Shown here: positions 1 through 7,816 of the stretch, piece after piece
Position numbering within the stretch: position 1 is the stretch's first letter
Layout: the number at the start of each line of letters is the position of its first letter
Source: a candidate division KSB1 bacterium
GTDB taxonomy: Bacteria > Zhuqueibacterota > JdFR-76 > DREG01
DNA length: 41,659 bases
Direction: 5' to 3'
NCBI GenBank assembly: GCA_022566355.1
Contig: JADFJB010000023.1
Span: 1-41,659 of the forward strand
Made by a program: the position numbers and the translations under genes
Notes under the pieces: model-generated
What the model saw: only the letters and a program-made list of their open reading frames with translations
Told to the model about the DNA's origin: nothing
The model's database searches: none

Positions 1-565
1 GCATGGCGTTTTCGATGGGCTTGACCATCTCCTGATAACGGTCCAGATGATAGAAGAGTTGCGCTTTCAGCATGAACGGTTCGGCTGACGGGTTCGTTTC
101 GAGAATGAACCACTTGTCCAGGGTTATCAGTGCCTCAGAATATTTCTCTTCCATGGTCAACAATTGCGCGACTGTGAAAGTTGTCTGCTTGGCCATCTGC
201 AGTTCGAGGCTTGGGATCCGGAGCAATTTCTCGTAGGTCGAGATCGCTTCCCTGAACTGATCCATGTTGTAGTGAATGAAACCAATGTAGTTCAGTACGT
301 TGGCCTGTTCGTATTCCGTGAGTTTGTCGGGGTTGTAGAGACGGTTGAGTAATTGCAGCGCGCCGCGATCGTTGTCATCTTCCAACATTTCCTGGGCTTT
401 CGTAATACGGTCATAGACTTCCTTGCTGACCGCCTGAGCTTGCCTGGTCTTGGTTTTGTCGTCTTTACTGGCGCGGCCGCTTTGCGCTGACGCATCGCCA
501 AAAGCCAATGTCCCGACAAGCACCACCAGGCACAGCTTTAGTAAGATTCCACGATGAATTTTCAT
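1..565 (-). CDS. TPR protein of TonB system, partial (C-terminus outside window)
   Basis: An ATG at 563-565 on the minus strand opens a frame that runs off the window start, giving 188 codons. It begins with a signal peptide (MKIHRGILLKLCLVVLVGTL..., probable cleavage after the DASAQ segment), then a charged stretch and TPR-like helices such as LNYIGFIHYNMDQFREAIST. It is the last visible gene of the exbB-exbD-exbD-tonB run and lies 66 bases after tonB. Gammaproteobacterial TonB2-type operons commonly end with a periplasmic TPR protein (TtpA-like), and this fits that position and GC content. A role in TonB-driven outer-membrane transport is inferred from that context. Base composition is GC-rich like tonB and unlike the genes beyond 2.4 kb. 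Confidence 0.8.
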   Translation of the reverse strand, partial: MKIHRGILLKLCLVVLVGTLAFGDASAQSGRASKDDKTKTRQAQAVSKEVYDRITKAQEMLEDDNDRGALQLLNRLYNPDKLTEYEQANVLNYIGFIHYNMDQFREAISTYEKLLRIPSLELQMAKQTTFTVAQLLTMEEKYSEALITLDKWFILETNPSAEPFMLKAQLFYHLDRYQEMVKPIENAM

Positions 566-631
566 ATCAAAAAGTATCCTTCTGGATAATTTCCCGCCAG
601 AGGTATTCGACTATTCTCAGTCTTACTATCG

Positions 632-1237
632 TCAGTCTTCAAGTATGAAGGTGATACGCGTCTTGACGCCGACCACTTCCACCGGAATGCCGTCGACAAC
701 ACGTGGTTTATACTTGAATTTCAGTACAGCGCGCGTCGCGGCGCGTTCAAACAGGCTGCTGGTTGACTGCAATACAATCGGATCTTTTACAGTTCCCGCC
801 GCGGTTACGGTAAAGGACATGTCGACAAAACCTTCCAACTCTCGTGTCAACGCTCGCGTCGGGTATACCGGCGCCACGCGCACGATTGGCAGATAATCGC
901 CCTCGGCGATATTCATGCCGCCTGGCCCACCGATATTGGTATCAGCGGATACTTGTGGCGGCCTAATATTAATGGTCGGCGCATTGGGGTCGATGTTATC
1001 AAAATCCTGCGGCGGCGTTTCCGGCGGGGTCTCGGGCGGCTTCGGCGGTTTCTCCGGCGTGAAATCAGCAGTATTCAGGTTTTCATTACGTTTGACGCGC
1101 ACGAATTCAAGCTTGTGCCGTTCGCGCGGGTCGGTCAGTGCCTGCTTACCCGATGCAATGAGCAATTGCATGACGAACAGCAAGCTCAGCGTTACAACCA
1201 TGCCTATCAAGATTGAAAATGCATAGCGGCTTTTCAT
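632..1237 (-). CDS. tonB: TonB family energy transducer
   Basis: 201 residues. One N-terminal membrane helix (about residues 7-29) is followed by a periplasmic spacer with a Pro-rich run (TPEKPPKPPETPPETPP, about 60-76). A C-terminal TonB domain follows from about residue 112, with the VAPVYPTRALTRELEGFVDM segment and the closing RAVLKFKYKPRVVDGIPVEV segment typical of the family. TonB spans the periplasm and passes proton-motive energy from ExbB/ExbD to outer-membrane receptors. The short Pro-rich spacer and the GDYLPIVRVAP...KYKPRVVDG signature resemble gammaproteobacterial TonB2 proteins rather than FCB TonBs (inference from remembered family sequences). It sits 47 bases downstream of the second exbD, in one transcription direction. 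Confidence 0.93.
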   Translation of the reverse strand: MKSRYAFSILIGMVVTLSLLFVMQLLIASGKQALTDPRERHKLEFVRVKRNENLNTADFTPEKPPKPPETPPETPPQDFDNIDPNAPTINIRPPQVSADTNIGGPGGMNIAEGDYLPIVRVAPVYPTRALTRELEGFVDMSFTVTAAGTVKDPIVLQSTSSLFERAATRAVLKFKYKPRVVDGIPVEVVGVKTRITFILED

Positions 1238-1284
1238 GGGCTTATTCTCCTTAGCGGTTTCAGCCGCCTCGTCTCCGTTAGTCG

Positions 1285-1695
1285 CTAGTTGTTGTCGGAA
1301 GCAATCGCAACGTTTTTAACGCCGGCGGCTTTTGCAGCTTCCAGGACGATGACCAGCATCTCATGCGTCGAGTCTTTGTCTGCCTGAATAACGATGGACC
1401 CTTTCGGGTTTTCGGAATGCAGACGCTCGATGACGCCGCGTACGGCGCGAGGCTCCCGTTCTTTACGGTCAATCCAAATCTCATCAGTACTACTGATCGC
1501 GATCAGTATGGAGGCATCTTCCTGAAACTCAGCTGTAACAGTGTCCGGGCGATCGACCTGGATACCCGCCTCCTTGATAAAGGTTGCTGTCACGATAAAG
1601 AAAATGAGCATGATGAACACGACATCAAGCATCGGTGTCAGGTTGATCTCCTCACCTTCATCTTCCTGCCCCATCGAACCATGGTGTTTTCGCAT
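1285..1695 (-). CDS. exbD: ExbD biopolymer transport protein (second copy)
   Basis: The longest frame opens at 1761, but the ATG at 1693-1695 is preferred: it gives 136 residues starting MRKHHGSMGQEDEGEEINLT, matching the neighbouring ExbD start residue for residue, and has an AGGACG-type ribosome site just upstream. The single helix carries the LTPMLDVVF motif with the conserved proton-path Asp at residue 24. The rest is the periplasmic ExbD domain (VIQADKDSTHEMLVIVLEAA). ExbD partners ExbB in the inner-membrane proton channel that drives TonB. Two tandem exbD genes suggest an ExbD heterodimer, which is inference. Only 25 bases separate it from the upstream exbD. Confidence 0.92.
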   Translation of the reverse strand: MRKHHGSMGQEDEGEEINLTPMLDVVFIMLIFFIVTATFIKEAGIQVDRPDTVTAEFQEDASILIAISSTDEIWIDRKEREPRAVRGVIERLHSENPKGSIVIQADKDSTHEMLVIVLEAAKAAGVKNVAIASDNN

Positions 1696-1720
1696 TACAT
1701 TCGTCCTATTGAGGTCCCGC

Positions 1721-2131
1721 TCAACGTTGATCCGCGATGGATATGTTGTAGACGCCAGCACTCCGGCTAGCGTCCATTATCGTCACGAGCATCTTATTGG
1801 TCGATTTCTTATGTGGCATGATCACGACCGACCCCTGCGGGTTCTCAGCATGCAGCCGTTGAATATTGGCACGCACCGCACGTGGGTCGATCAAACGACG
1901 ATCGATCCAGATCTCGTCGTTGGCGCGAATCTGCACAAGAATATTGGCGTCTTCCGGCTTGGTCTCAGTTACCGGAGCATCAGGGCGATTGACGTCGATT
2001 CCTGATTCCTTAATGAAAGATGCCGTTACGATAAAGAAGATCAGCATGATAAATACGACGTCGAGCATCGGCGTGAGGTTGATTTCTTCGCCCTCATCGG
2101 CCTGTCCCATCGAAAGATCAGTCTTACGCAT
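1721..2131 (-). CDS. exbD: ExbD biopolymer transport protein (first copy)
   Basis: 136 residues, start MRKTDLSMGQADEGEEINLT, one transmembrane helix with LTPMLDVVFIMLIFFIVTA and Asp24 in the proton path. The periplasmic domain includes NDEIWIDRRLIDPRAVRANI and the typical closing VTIMDASRSAGVYNISIA. It starts 10 bases after the exbB stop. It closely resembles the second ExbD in length and N-terminus, so the pair probably arose by tandem duplication. The wording of the motifs (FIKESGIDVNRPDA, RLHAENPQGSVVI) is close to gammaproteobacterial TonB2-type ExbDs as I remember them. Confidence 0.93.
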   Translation of the reverse strand: MRKTDLSMGQADEGEEINLTPMLDVVFIMLIFFIVTASFIKESGIDVNRPDAPVTETKPEDANILVQIRANDEIWIDRRLIDPRAVRANIQRLHAENPQGSVVIMPHKKSTNKMLVTIMDASRSAGVYNISIADQR

Positions 2132-2141
2132 GCATTAGTCC

Positions 2142-2732
2142 TTAGTGATCCATGGTGAGCGAGTCTTCCAGAAACTCCACTTCACGAGCCGCACGGCGGC
2201 TTATCAACGTTACCAATAGAACACCGGAAAGTGCTCCTACCATCCCCGCCATGGTCGGCACAGTTGCCTGGGATACGCCGGCGGCCATAGCGCGAACGTT
2301 GCCTGAACCTGAAACAGCCATGACCTGAAACACGCTGATCATTCCTGTTACCGTTCCCAAAAATCCGAGCAGGGGAGCGACAGCGGCAACAGTTCCCAGG
2401 GCGCTAAGATATTTTTCCAGGTGATAAATTTCCGATCTGGCGGCGTTTTCTAACGCTTCTTTGATCTCCTCATAAGATCTGTCATATTTTTCCAAAACTG
2501 CTTTTGTCAAAGAGGCAATTGGTCCTGGAGTTTGTTTGCAAGTCTTTAAGGCATCATCAAGTTTTCCACGCATGAGGAGGTTTTGGATTTGTAAAACAAA
2601 TGTTCTGGCGTTGAGTTTAATTTTTCTGAGAGTGATAAGCCGTTCGATAAATATTGCCAATGCTGCTAAAGAACAAAGGGAAATGAGAATCATAATCCAA
2701 CCGCCACGTGCTGCTATTTCAAAAAGAGTCAT
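2142..2732 (-). CDS. exbB: ExbB/TolQ/MotA proton channel protein, apparent hybrid
   Basis: 196 residues with three predicted helices (about 13-30, 112-133, 155-177), the ExbB topology. A clear GGAGG ribosome site precedes the ATG at 2730-2732. The N-terminal part (to about residue 115) reads like FCB-type ExbB. From the LLGFLGTVTGMI motif (residues 121-132) onward it reads like gammaproteobacterial ExbB2: SGSGNVRAMAAGVSQATVPT and MAGMVGALSGV, closing with REVEFLEDSLTMDH. The DNA composition switches at the same place (57% GC over 2161-2340, 41% over 2401-2580, hand counted). The family builds the inner-membrane pentamer around ExbD. Whether this hybrid is real or an assembly junction is open. 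Confidence 0.85.
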   Translation of the reverse strand: MTLFEIAARGGWIMILISLCSLAALAIFIERLITLRKIKLNARTFVLQIQNLLMRGKLDDALKTCKQTPGPIASLTKAVLEKYDRSYEEIKEALENAARSEIYHLEKYLSALGTVAAVAPLLGFLGTVTGMISVFQVMAVSGSGNVRAMAAGVSQATVPTMAGMVGALSGVLLVTLISRRAAREVEFLEDSLTMDH

Positions 2733-2817
2733 AAATTGCCTCCAAGTAAGGTGCTGTTATTTAACAAAATTCCAGCTGAATGCCAAATGATCGTTTTTCT
2801 GAGTTTCTTTAATGCGC

Positions 2818-4572
2818 TCAAAAAATGACTTTCAATCCTGAAAATATTTGAATACCATTCTCCGGGTAATTTTGCCAGATTTCGTATTTTTGATCAAGGA
2901 TATTTGTACTCAATATATAGAGTTCGAATTTATCCTTTTTGTAGTTAATCTTGGCATTCAATCGCAAAAAACTTTTACCGAGTAGCGGTTGTGAAAGGTT
3001 AAAAACTCGCGAACTTAAATAGTCCCCGGTAACTGAAGCAATGACATTGGTATATAAACGATATTCAAATTCGATCGGGAATTTAACGTCTTCCAGGTAT
3101 GGAATTTTTCTCTCGGCAGGAACCACCGGTAATGTATTACCAAAATCATCAATACTTGAGCCTGAAATCAAGATAGTGGATCGAAATCTGTACGGGGCAA
3201 GATTCCCATAACTAAACTCAAGCTTAAAAAATGACAGATGAGCTTTTGGAAAAGTCCGAATTCGAAAAAGTGTAAACAGGTCGTTATTGTCAGGTACCAT
3301 CCAGACTTGCAGATTTTCAATGTCCTGGTAGTTGTAGGATAAAGAAAGTGAAGATAGCGGATTCATTTGCCATTGCAAACCAACCCCGGCTGATGATTTG
3401 ATGTCTTCGATAGGAGAATCAGTAAGTTGCAGATCCGAAGCCGGATTAATCTCCAGCAATTGTTGGCGAGTGGTTAAGCGCCAAAACGACTTATAGAATC
3501 CTGAAAATTTTACTTTTGAACTGGCATTCCAGCTAAATTCAAAAACAGGATTAAAACGATTGTCTGAAATACCCAAGCTATCTAAATCATAAAACTGGTA
3601 ATCCAGACCTGCTCTTATGAAACCGTTTTGGTTGATTTGCCTGGCAACATTTAGGTTAAGGTTGGAAATTGAATTTATATAGCCTAAATTTGGAATGCCG
3701 ATGATTCGATTTATATTTGCTTCAATTTTGTTGGTATAAGTTTTAGCCTGAAAACTTATTTCCATATTCTTCCAAATCCGGATCAGTTTTGCGGAGAGCT
3801 CGCGATTTTTTTCCCGGTTATTGATTCGAGAAAGAGAATCTGGAAGCTGATCGATATCACTTTCAATCGGAGATTTTACTTGTGACAACCGTAATTCATA
3901 TTGTGTGGACTCATTAATGGCACCATTGTAGCCAACTCTAAATTGTGATTGATTCCATTCCCTTTTATGATCCACGGAACTAGCCCATAAACCATAATCA
4001 AAAGAGTGAAAACTACCTCCCGCATAGATCTTATTGCGAAAATCGAATTCGTAGGCGGCTGAAAAAGTGATCATCCAGTTTTCGAATTGACTGTTCTGAT
4101 ATTGACCGTCGCTTTTTTCGAACATTCCTTCAATGTTGAAACTGGTTTTTTTGAACTGCTGCCAATGATTTGCAGAAAGGTATGGGGAGTTGTAGGTTCC
4201 ATAGCGAAGTTCAACCTGGGTGCTACGATTTAAATTAGTAATAACCTGGTCTGGAATTTGGTCTTCATCGATTGAGTTTGGTTCGCTTTTTTGTTCACGA
4301 TTAATGTCAAGATTTAGAGGTAAGATTGCATTCGATTCCAGTTCAGTCCTTTTAGTAGATGGCACCCGAATGCTTCTATCTTTGCCGAAAATTAAAACCT
4401 CGGGTATTTCCAATCGATTCTGGTGTTGTTTTGTAGAATCAATTTCGGTTGATCTTGGCGGCTTAATGGGTTTAGGCTTGGGGATCTTCTTTTCTTGAAA
4501 AGCAAAACCATATTCAATGAAAAATAAACCAAACACCACAAGAAGAGGAAAAACTTTCGTTTTATTCAGCAT
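2818..4572 (-). CDS. Outer-membrane beta-barrel protein, TonB-receptor-like, no plug domain seen
   Basis: 584 residues. A signal peptide (MLNKTKVFPLLVVFGLFFIE...GFAF) is followed by a Lys/Pro-rich stretch (KKIPKPKPIKPPR, about 28-40). From about residue 120 there are alternating amphipathic strands with long polar loops, ending in NGIQIFSGLKVIF with a C-terminal Phe, the usual outer-membrane barrel signature. I do not see a recognisable TonB plug domain, so receptor function is inferred from the downstream exbB/exbD/tonB genes. Its ATG lies one base after the stop of the upstream TPR gene, so translation is probably coupled. An 85-base gap separates it from exbB. It could instead be a porin-like partner of the TPR protein. 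Confidence 0.75.
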   Translation of the reverse strand: MLNKTKVFPLLVVFGLFFIEYGFAFQEKKIPKPKPIKPPRSTEIDSTKQHQNRLEIPEVLIFGKDRSIRVPSTKRTELESNAILPLNLDINREQKSEPNSIDEDQIPDQVITNLNRSTQVELRYGTYNSPYLSANHWQQFKKTSFNIEGMFEKSDGQYQNSQFENWMITFSAAYEFDFRNKIYAGGSFHSFDYGLWASSVDHKREWNQSQFRVGYNGAINESTQYELRLSQVKSPIESDIDQLPDSLSRINNREKNRELSAKLIRIWKNMEISFQAKTYTNKIEANINRIIGIPNLGYINSISNLNLNVARQINQNGFIRAGLDYQFYDLDSLGISDNRFNPVFEFSWNASSKVKFSGFYKSFWRLTTRQQLLEINPASDLQLTDSPIEDIKSSAGVGLQWQMNPLSSLSLSYNYQDIENLQVWMVPDNNDLFTLFRIRTFPKAHLSFFKLEFSYGNLAPYRFRSTILISGSSIDDFGNTLPVVPAERKIPYLEDVKFPIEFEYRLYTNVIASVTGDYLSSRVFNLSQPLLGKSFLRLNAKINYKKDKFELYILSTNILDQKYEIWQNYPENGIQIFSGLKVIF

Positions 4573-4573
4573 A

Positions 4574-7500
4574 TTATTTATTTCCCGTAATTAATTCAAT
4601 ATGATCTCGAGCAAGAATAGCAAATTGTGTATCAGGAAAGTTTTGCAGGAGTGATCTGAATAATTTGATGGCTTCTGTTTTTTGATTCGCTTTCTCGTAG
4701 GATAGTCCAGCCCCATACACGCTTTGAACAACCCAATATGGATATTGTTGGAATAAATATTTCACCTTAAGGTAATTTAAACCGGCTTCCTGGAAATTCT
4801 CCCGGTTGTAAGCCAACTCACCTTTGAGGAATTGAGCTTCTGCGGCCAATTCATCATTGCGATTGTTTAATACTTCATCCACGTAAGTAATGCCATCTAT
4901 GTAGCTGTTTCGAGCCATGGCAACTCTGGCCAGCCCCAATTTTGCAAAGTCAGAATATTGCTCGGCCGGACTTTTAGATAGCATGGACCGATAGTGGTTC
5001 TCAGCCTGGAGTACTTGGTCTAAATTCAGAAGATTTTGACCAATTCTATAATCTGCATTTGGAGCAAAATTGGAATCCGGAAATTTTGAAAGAAGTTGAT
5101 TACAGTAGTTAATACTTTGCCTGAAATTCTGGCCCTCAAAAGTTATTTTAGCCAACTCGTTCAAAGCAATTGCGCTGGAAGAGGACAAAGGATATTCGCT
5201 AACCTGGCGTAGAAGAGCGCCCTCAACTTCTTGCTTATTACTAGATTTGCGATAAATCTCCGCTATCCAGTACCAGGAATTTGACGCTTGTTCTGAATCC
5301 GGATAATCCCGCATTATTTTTCTATAGGTGTCTATTGACTCTGTGAACTGGTTTAAATTAACAAACAATTCAGCCTTCCTCTTTAAGAATTCAGGCGCGG
5401 ACCCGGTTTCTTTAAGGAGGTTCATATAATGATCCACTACTTTGACAGCTTCTTTCGAATCGCCTTTTTGGATCATAGACCATTGGATACCACTGATTGC
5501 ATCCGGAAGTAAAGGACTTTTGGGATGTTTTTGCAGAAGAGCTTCATAAGACTGAATGGCCAATTCATAATTGCCGGCATTATAGTAGCAATCACCGATA
5601 GTATATAAAGCGTCATCGACAAATTCGCTTTCGGGGTACAGGTTTGATAATTTCCGAAATGCCAGCACGGCACGGTCGTAATCACCAAGCTGAAAATAAC
5701 TTCTACCTATCATCATCTGGGATTGTGGGGCACGGTCAGAATCCGGGTAATTAAGTATTAATTGGTTGAACTCGGTGATAGCCCGTGAGATTTTGCCTTG
5801 CTTGAAATAAGATTGTCCAATTTGGAGTTGAGCCTGTGCTTGATCGGTTACAGGAAGATATTCTAACGAAGAACGGTAAGAAGTAATAGCTTTTTCGTAG
5901 GCTTTCGAATTGAATAAAGCATCTCCTTTGCGAAAATTCAATTCCGCAAGCAGCCCTTTATCTTTGGATATTGTTATGCCTAGATCGAACTGTGCAACAG
6001 ATTCTCTAAAATCTTGTTCCTTCAATGAGATCCATCCCAGGCTGTAATAGGCGTCATCCACTAAATCCGATTTTGGAAAAGATTGAATAAGCCTTTGATA
6101 TTCCCTCTGCGCTTCCTGAAGTTTATGCAATTTTAGTTTGGATTCAGCCAGCCAAAATATGCCTTGATCGATAAACCGATTCTTAGAATTATTGAGTACG
6201 AATCGTTGCAAAATTTCTTCTGCTTCGGTGAATTCGTTCATATGAAATCGGCACCAACCAAGACGAAACGTAGCCTCCACCGCAATTGGGTTAAGCGGAT
6301 GTTGCTCTATGATTTGCTGATAAATACGTGCTGCTGTTTCAGTTTGATTCTGCGCAACTGCAATTTCACCAAGCATGAACAGGGAGTTCGCTCGCATTTT
6401 GGAGTTTTGATCCAAACTACTCAAAGCTTCAAAGATCCTTTGGGCTTCCGGGTAGTTTTTCTCATCAAACTCAAGAATTCCCATTTCATATTTTGCTTGT
6501 GTTGCGGTTGAATCCATTGGAAACTTAGTAACCAGGGTTGTAAATGTTTCTTTTGCTTTTGACCTATCTGATATCTTTAAAAATGATCTGGCAATTTGTA
6601 AATAACTTTTACTGGCGAGTTCATTTTCGGAGTAATTTGTAACCAAAAATTCAAAAGCGGCAATGGCTCTTAGCCAATTTTCTTGTTTAAAATAAGTCCA
6701 GCCCAAACCATAGTAGCTTCGTTCTACCCAGGCGCCATCTTTAAAATCGCGGGCCACTTTTTGGTACGATGTTACAGATTCATCGAGATGAGATAAGTGA
6801 TATTGTGATTCCGCAATAAAAAATTGAGCTTCAGAAGCCCGGTTGTTTTTAGGATATTTTCCCAAAGCTTGGTTCAAATAGTTTCCGGATTGGATAAACA
6901 AATTGGTTTTAAATGCAGAGAATCCCATATGAAATGAAATTTCTTCGGCCAGTTCACTTTCGGGAAAGTCATCCAATAATTTTTGGTAAACTTGAAAAGC
7001 TTTTTCTATTTCATCGTTCTGTTCGTAGAGCCAACCTATTGAGTAAAAAGCGAAATCCATATATAAGCTGTTAGGGTGGTACTGTATTAGGTTCGAAAAG
7101 GATTTTAACGCATCTTGCTTATTATTAAGTTTCAGGTAGCTTTCTCCCTGCCAGTAATAGGCTTGATCCATAAATTCCGAACTCGGAAATTGATTGGTGA
7201 AATTGTCGAATGTTTCCAAAGCCTCATTGAATTTATCGCTGCGAAATTGAGCTTCCCCCAATCGAAATAAAGCCCTTTCTTTAAATACTTTAATTGGCGC
7301 CCTGAACATAAATTGATTAAAAACTGTAATCGAATTTTTATAATCACCAATTTGGAAGAGTGATTCACCCAACATATAGGTGACTTCAGATCGATGGATG
7401 GATGAAGGATATTTGCGAAGATAACGTTCAAATTGTTCCTTTGCTACAGGATAAAGGCCGTCGTCAAATAAAGCTTTTGCAAATGAAAATTCTTTTTCAA

Positions 7501-7606
7501 TTTGCTTCGATTGTGAAGTTTGAATAGTTTGGGAAAACCCTGGTGTAGGATTGAAAATGAATAAATAAATTAAAACTAGAATCGAATATTTTAACATCTT
7601 ACCCAT
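4574..7606 (-). CDS. Giant periplasmic tetratricopeptide-repeat protein
   Basis: 1010 residues: signal peptide (MLKYSILVLIYLFIFNPTPGFSQ after the first three residues), then more than twenty 34-37-residue TPR/YbgF-like helix pairs. The recurring pattern is F-x-x-G-x-x-x-Y-x-x-A followed by 'YPxSxxxxxA' (for example YLRKYPSSIHRSEVTYMLGE and KHPKSPLLPDAISGIQWSM). AAGG lies six bases before the first ATG, which supports that start. It is the first gene of the minus-strand envelope operon and abuts the barrel protein. TPR arrays of this kind act as protein scaffolds in the periplasm or at the outer membrane. A role in assembling or gating the barrel encoded next is inference from the tight coupling. 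Confidence 0.85.
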   Translation of the reverse strand: MGKMLKYSILVLIYLFIFNPTPGFSQTIQTSQSKQIEKEFSFAKALFDDGLYPVAKEQFERYLRKYPSSIHRSEVTYMLGESLFQIGDYKNSITVFNQFMFRAPIKVFKERALFRLGEAQFRSDKFNEALETFDNFTNQFPSSEFMDQAYYWQGESYLKLNNKQDALKSFSNLIQYHPNSLYMDFAFYSIGWLYEQNDEIEKAFQVYQKLLDDFPESELAEEISFHMGFSAFKTNLFIQSGNYLNQALGKYPKNNRASEAQFFIAESQYHLSHLDESVTSYQKVARDFKDGAWVERSYYGLGWTYFKQENWLRAIAAFEFLVTNYSENELASKSYLQIARSFLKISDRSKAKETFTTLVTKFPMDSTATQAKYEMGILEFDEKNYPEAQRIFEALSSLDQNSKMRANSLFMLGEIAVAQNQTETAARIYQQIIEQHPLNPIAVEATFRLGWCRFHMNEFTEAEEILQRFVLNNSKNRFIDQGIFWLAESKLKLHKLQEAQREYQRLIQSFPKSDLVDDAYYSLGWISLKEQDFRESVAQFDLGITISKDKGLLAELNFRKGDALFNSKAYEKAITSYRSSLEYLPVTDQAQAQLQIGQSYFKQGKISRAITEFNQLILNYPDSDRAPQSQMMIGRSYFQLGDYDRAVLAFRKLSNLYPESEFVDDALYTIGDCYYNAGNYELAIQSYEALLQKHPKSPLLPDAISGIQWSMIQKGDSKEAVKVVDHYMNLLKETGSAPEFLKRKAELFVNLNQFTESIDTYRKIMRDYPDSEQASNSWYWIAEIYRKSSNKQEVEGALLRQVSEYPLSSSSAIALNELAKITFEGQNFRQSINYCNQLLSKFPDSNFAPNADYRIGQNLLNLDQVLQAENHYRSMLSKSPAEQYSDFAKLGLARVAMARNSYIDGITYVDEVLNNRNDELAAEAQFLKGELAYNRENFQEAGLNYLKVKYLFQQYPYWVVQSVYGAGLSYEKANQKTEAIKLFRSLLQNFPDTQFAILARDHIELITGNK

Positions 7607-7816
7607 GGGGTACCTTTTCTGGAATATTCTTCGATCACTTAATGTATGGCAACGAGTTGCATTAGATCTAAAACATCATATTATTGGGACGTAGATTCAA
7701 GGTAATGAGTTTAAATTAATTTTGCTAAGGTTATCGAATTTAATTAACGCCATAATTCTTTGCAAGTTTCAGATATGGTTGAAATTAAAATTGTAAAGAA
7801 CTAATGTAAATTTCTA

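Noticed and set aside
1696-1761. N-terminal 22-residue extension of the second ExbD (start at 1761)
   Set aside because: It overlaps the upstream exbD and the ATG at 1695 aligns exactly with the paralogue and has a ribosome site.
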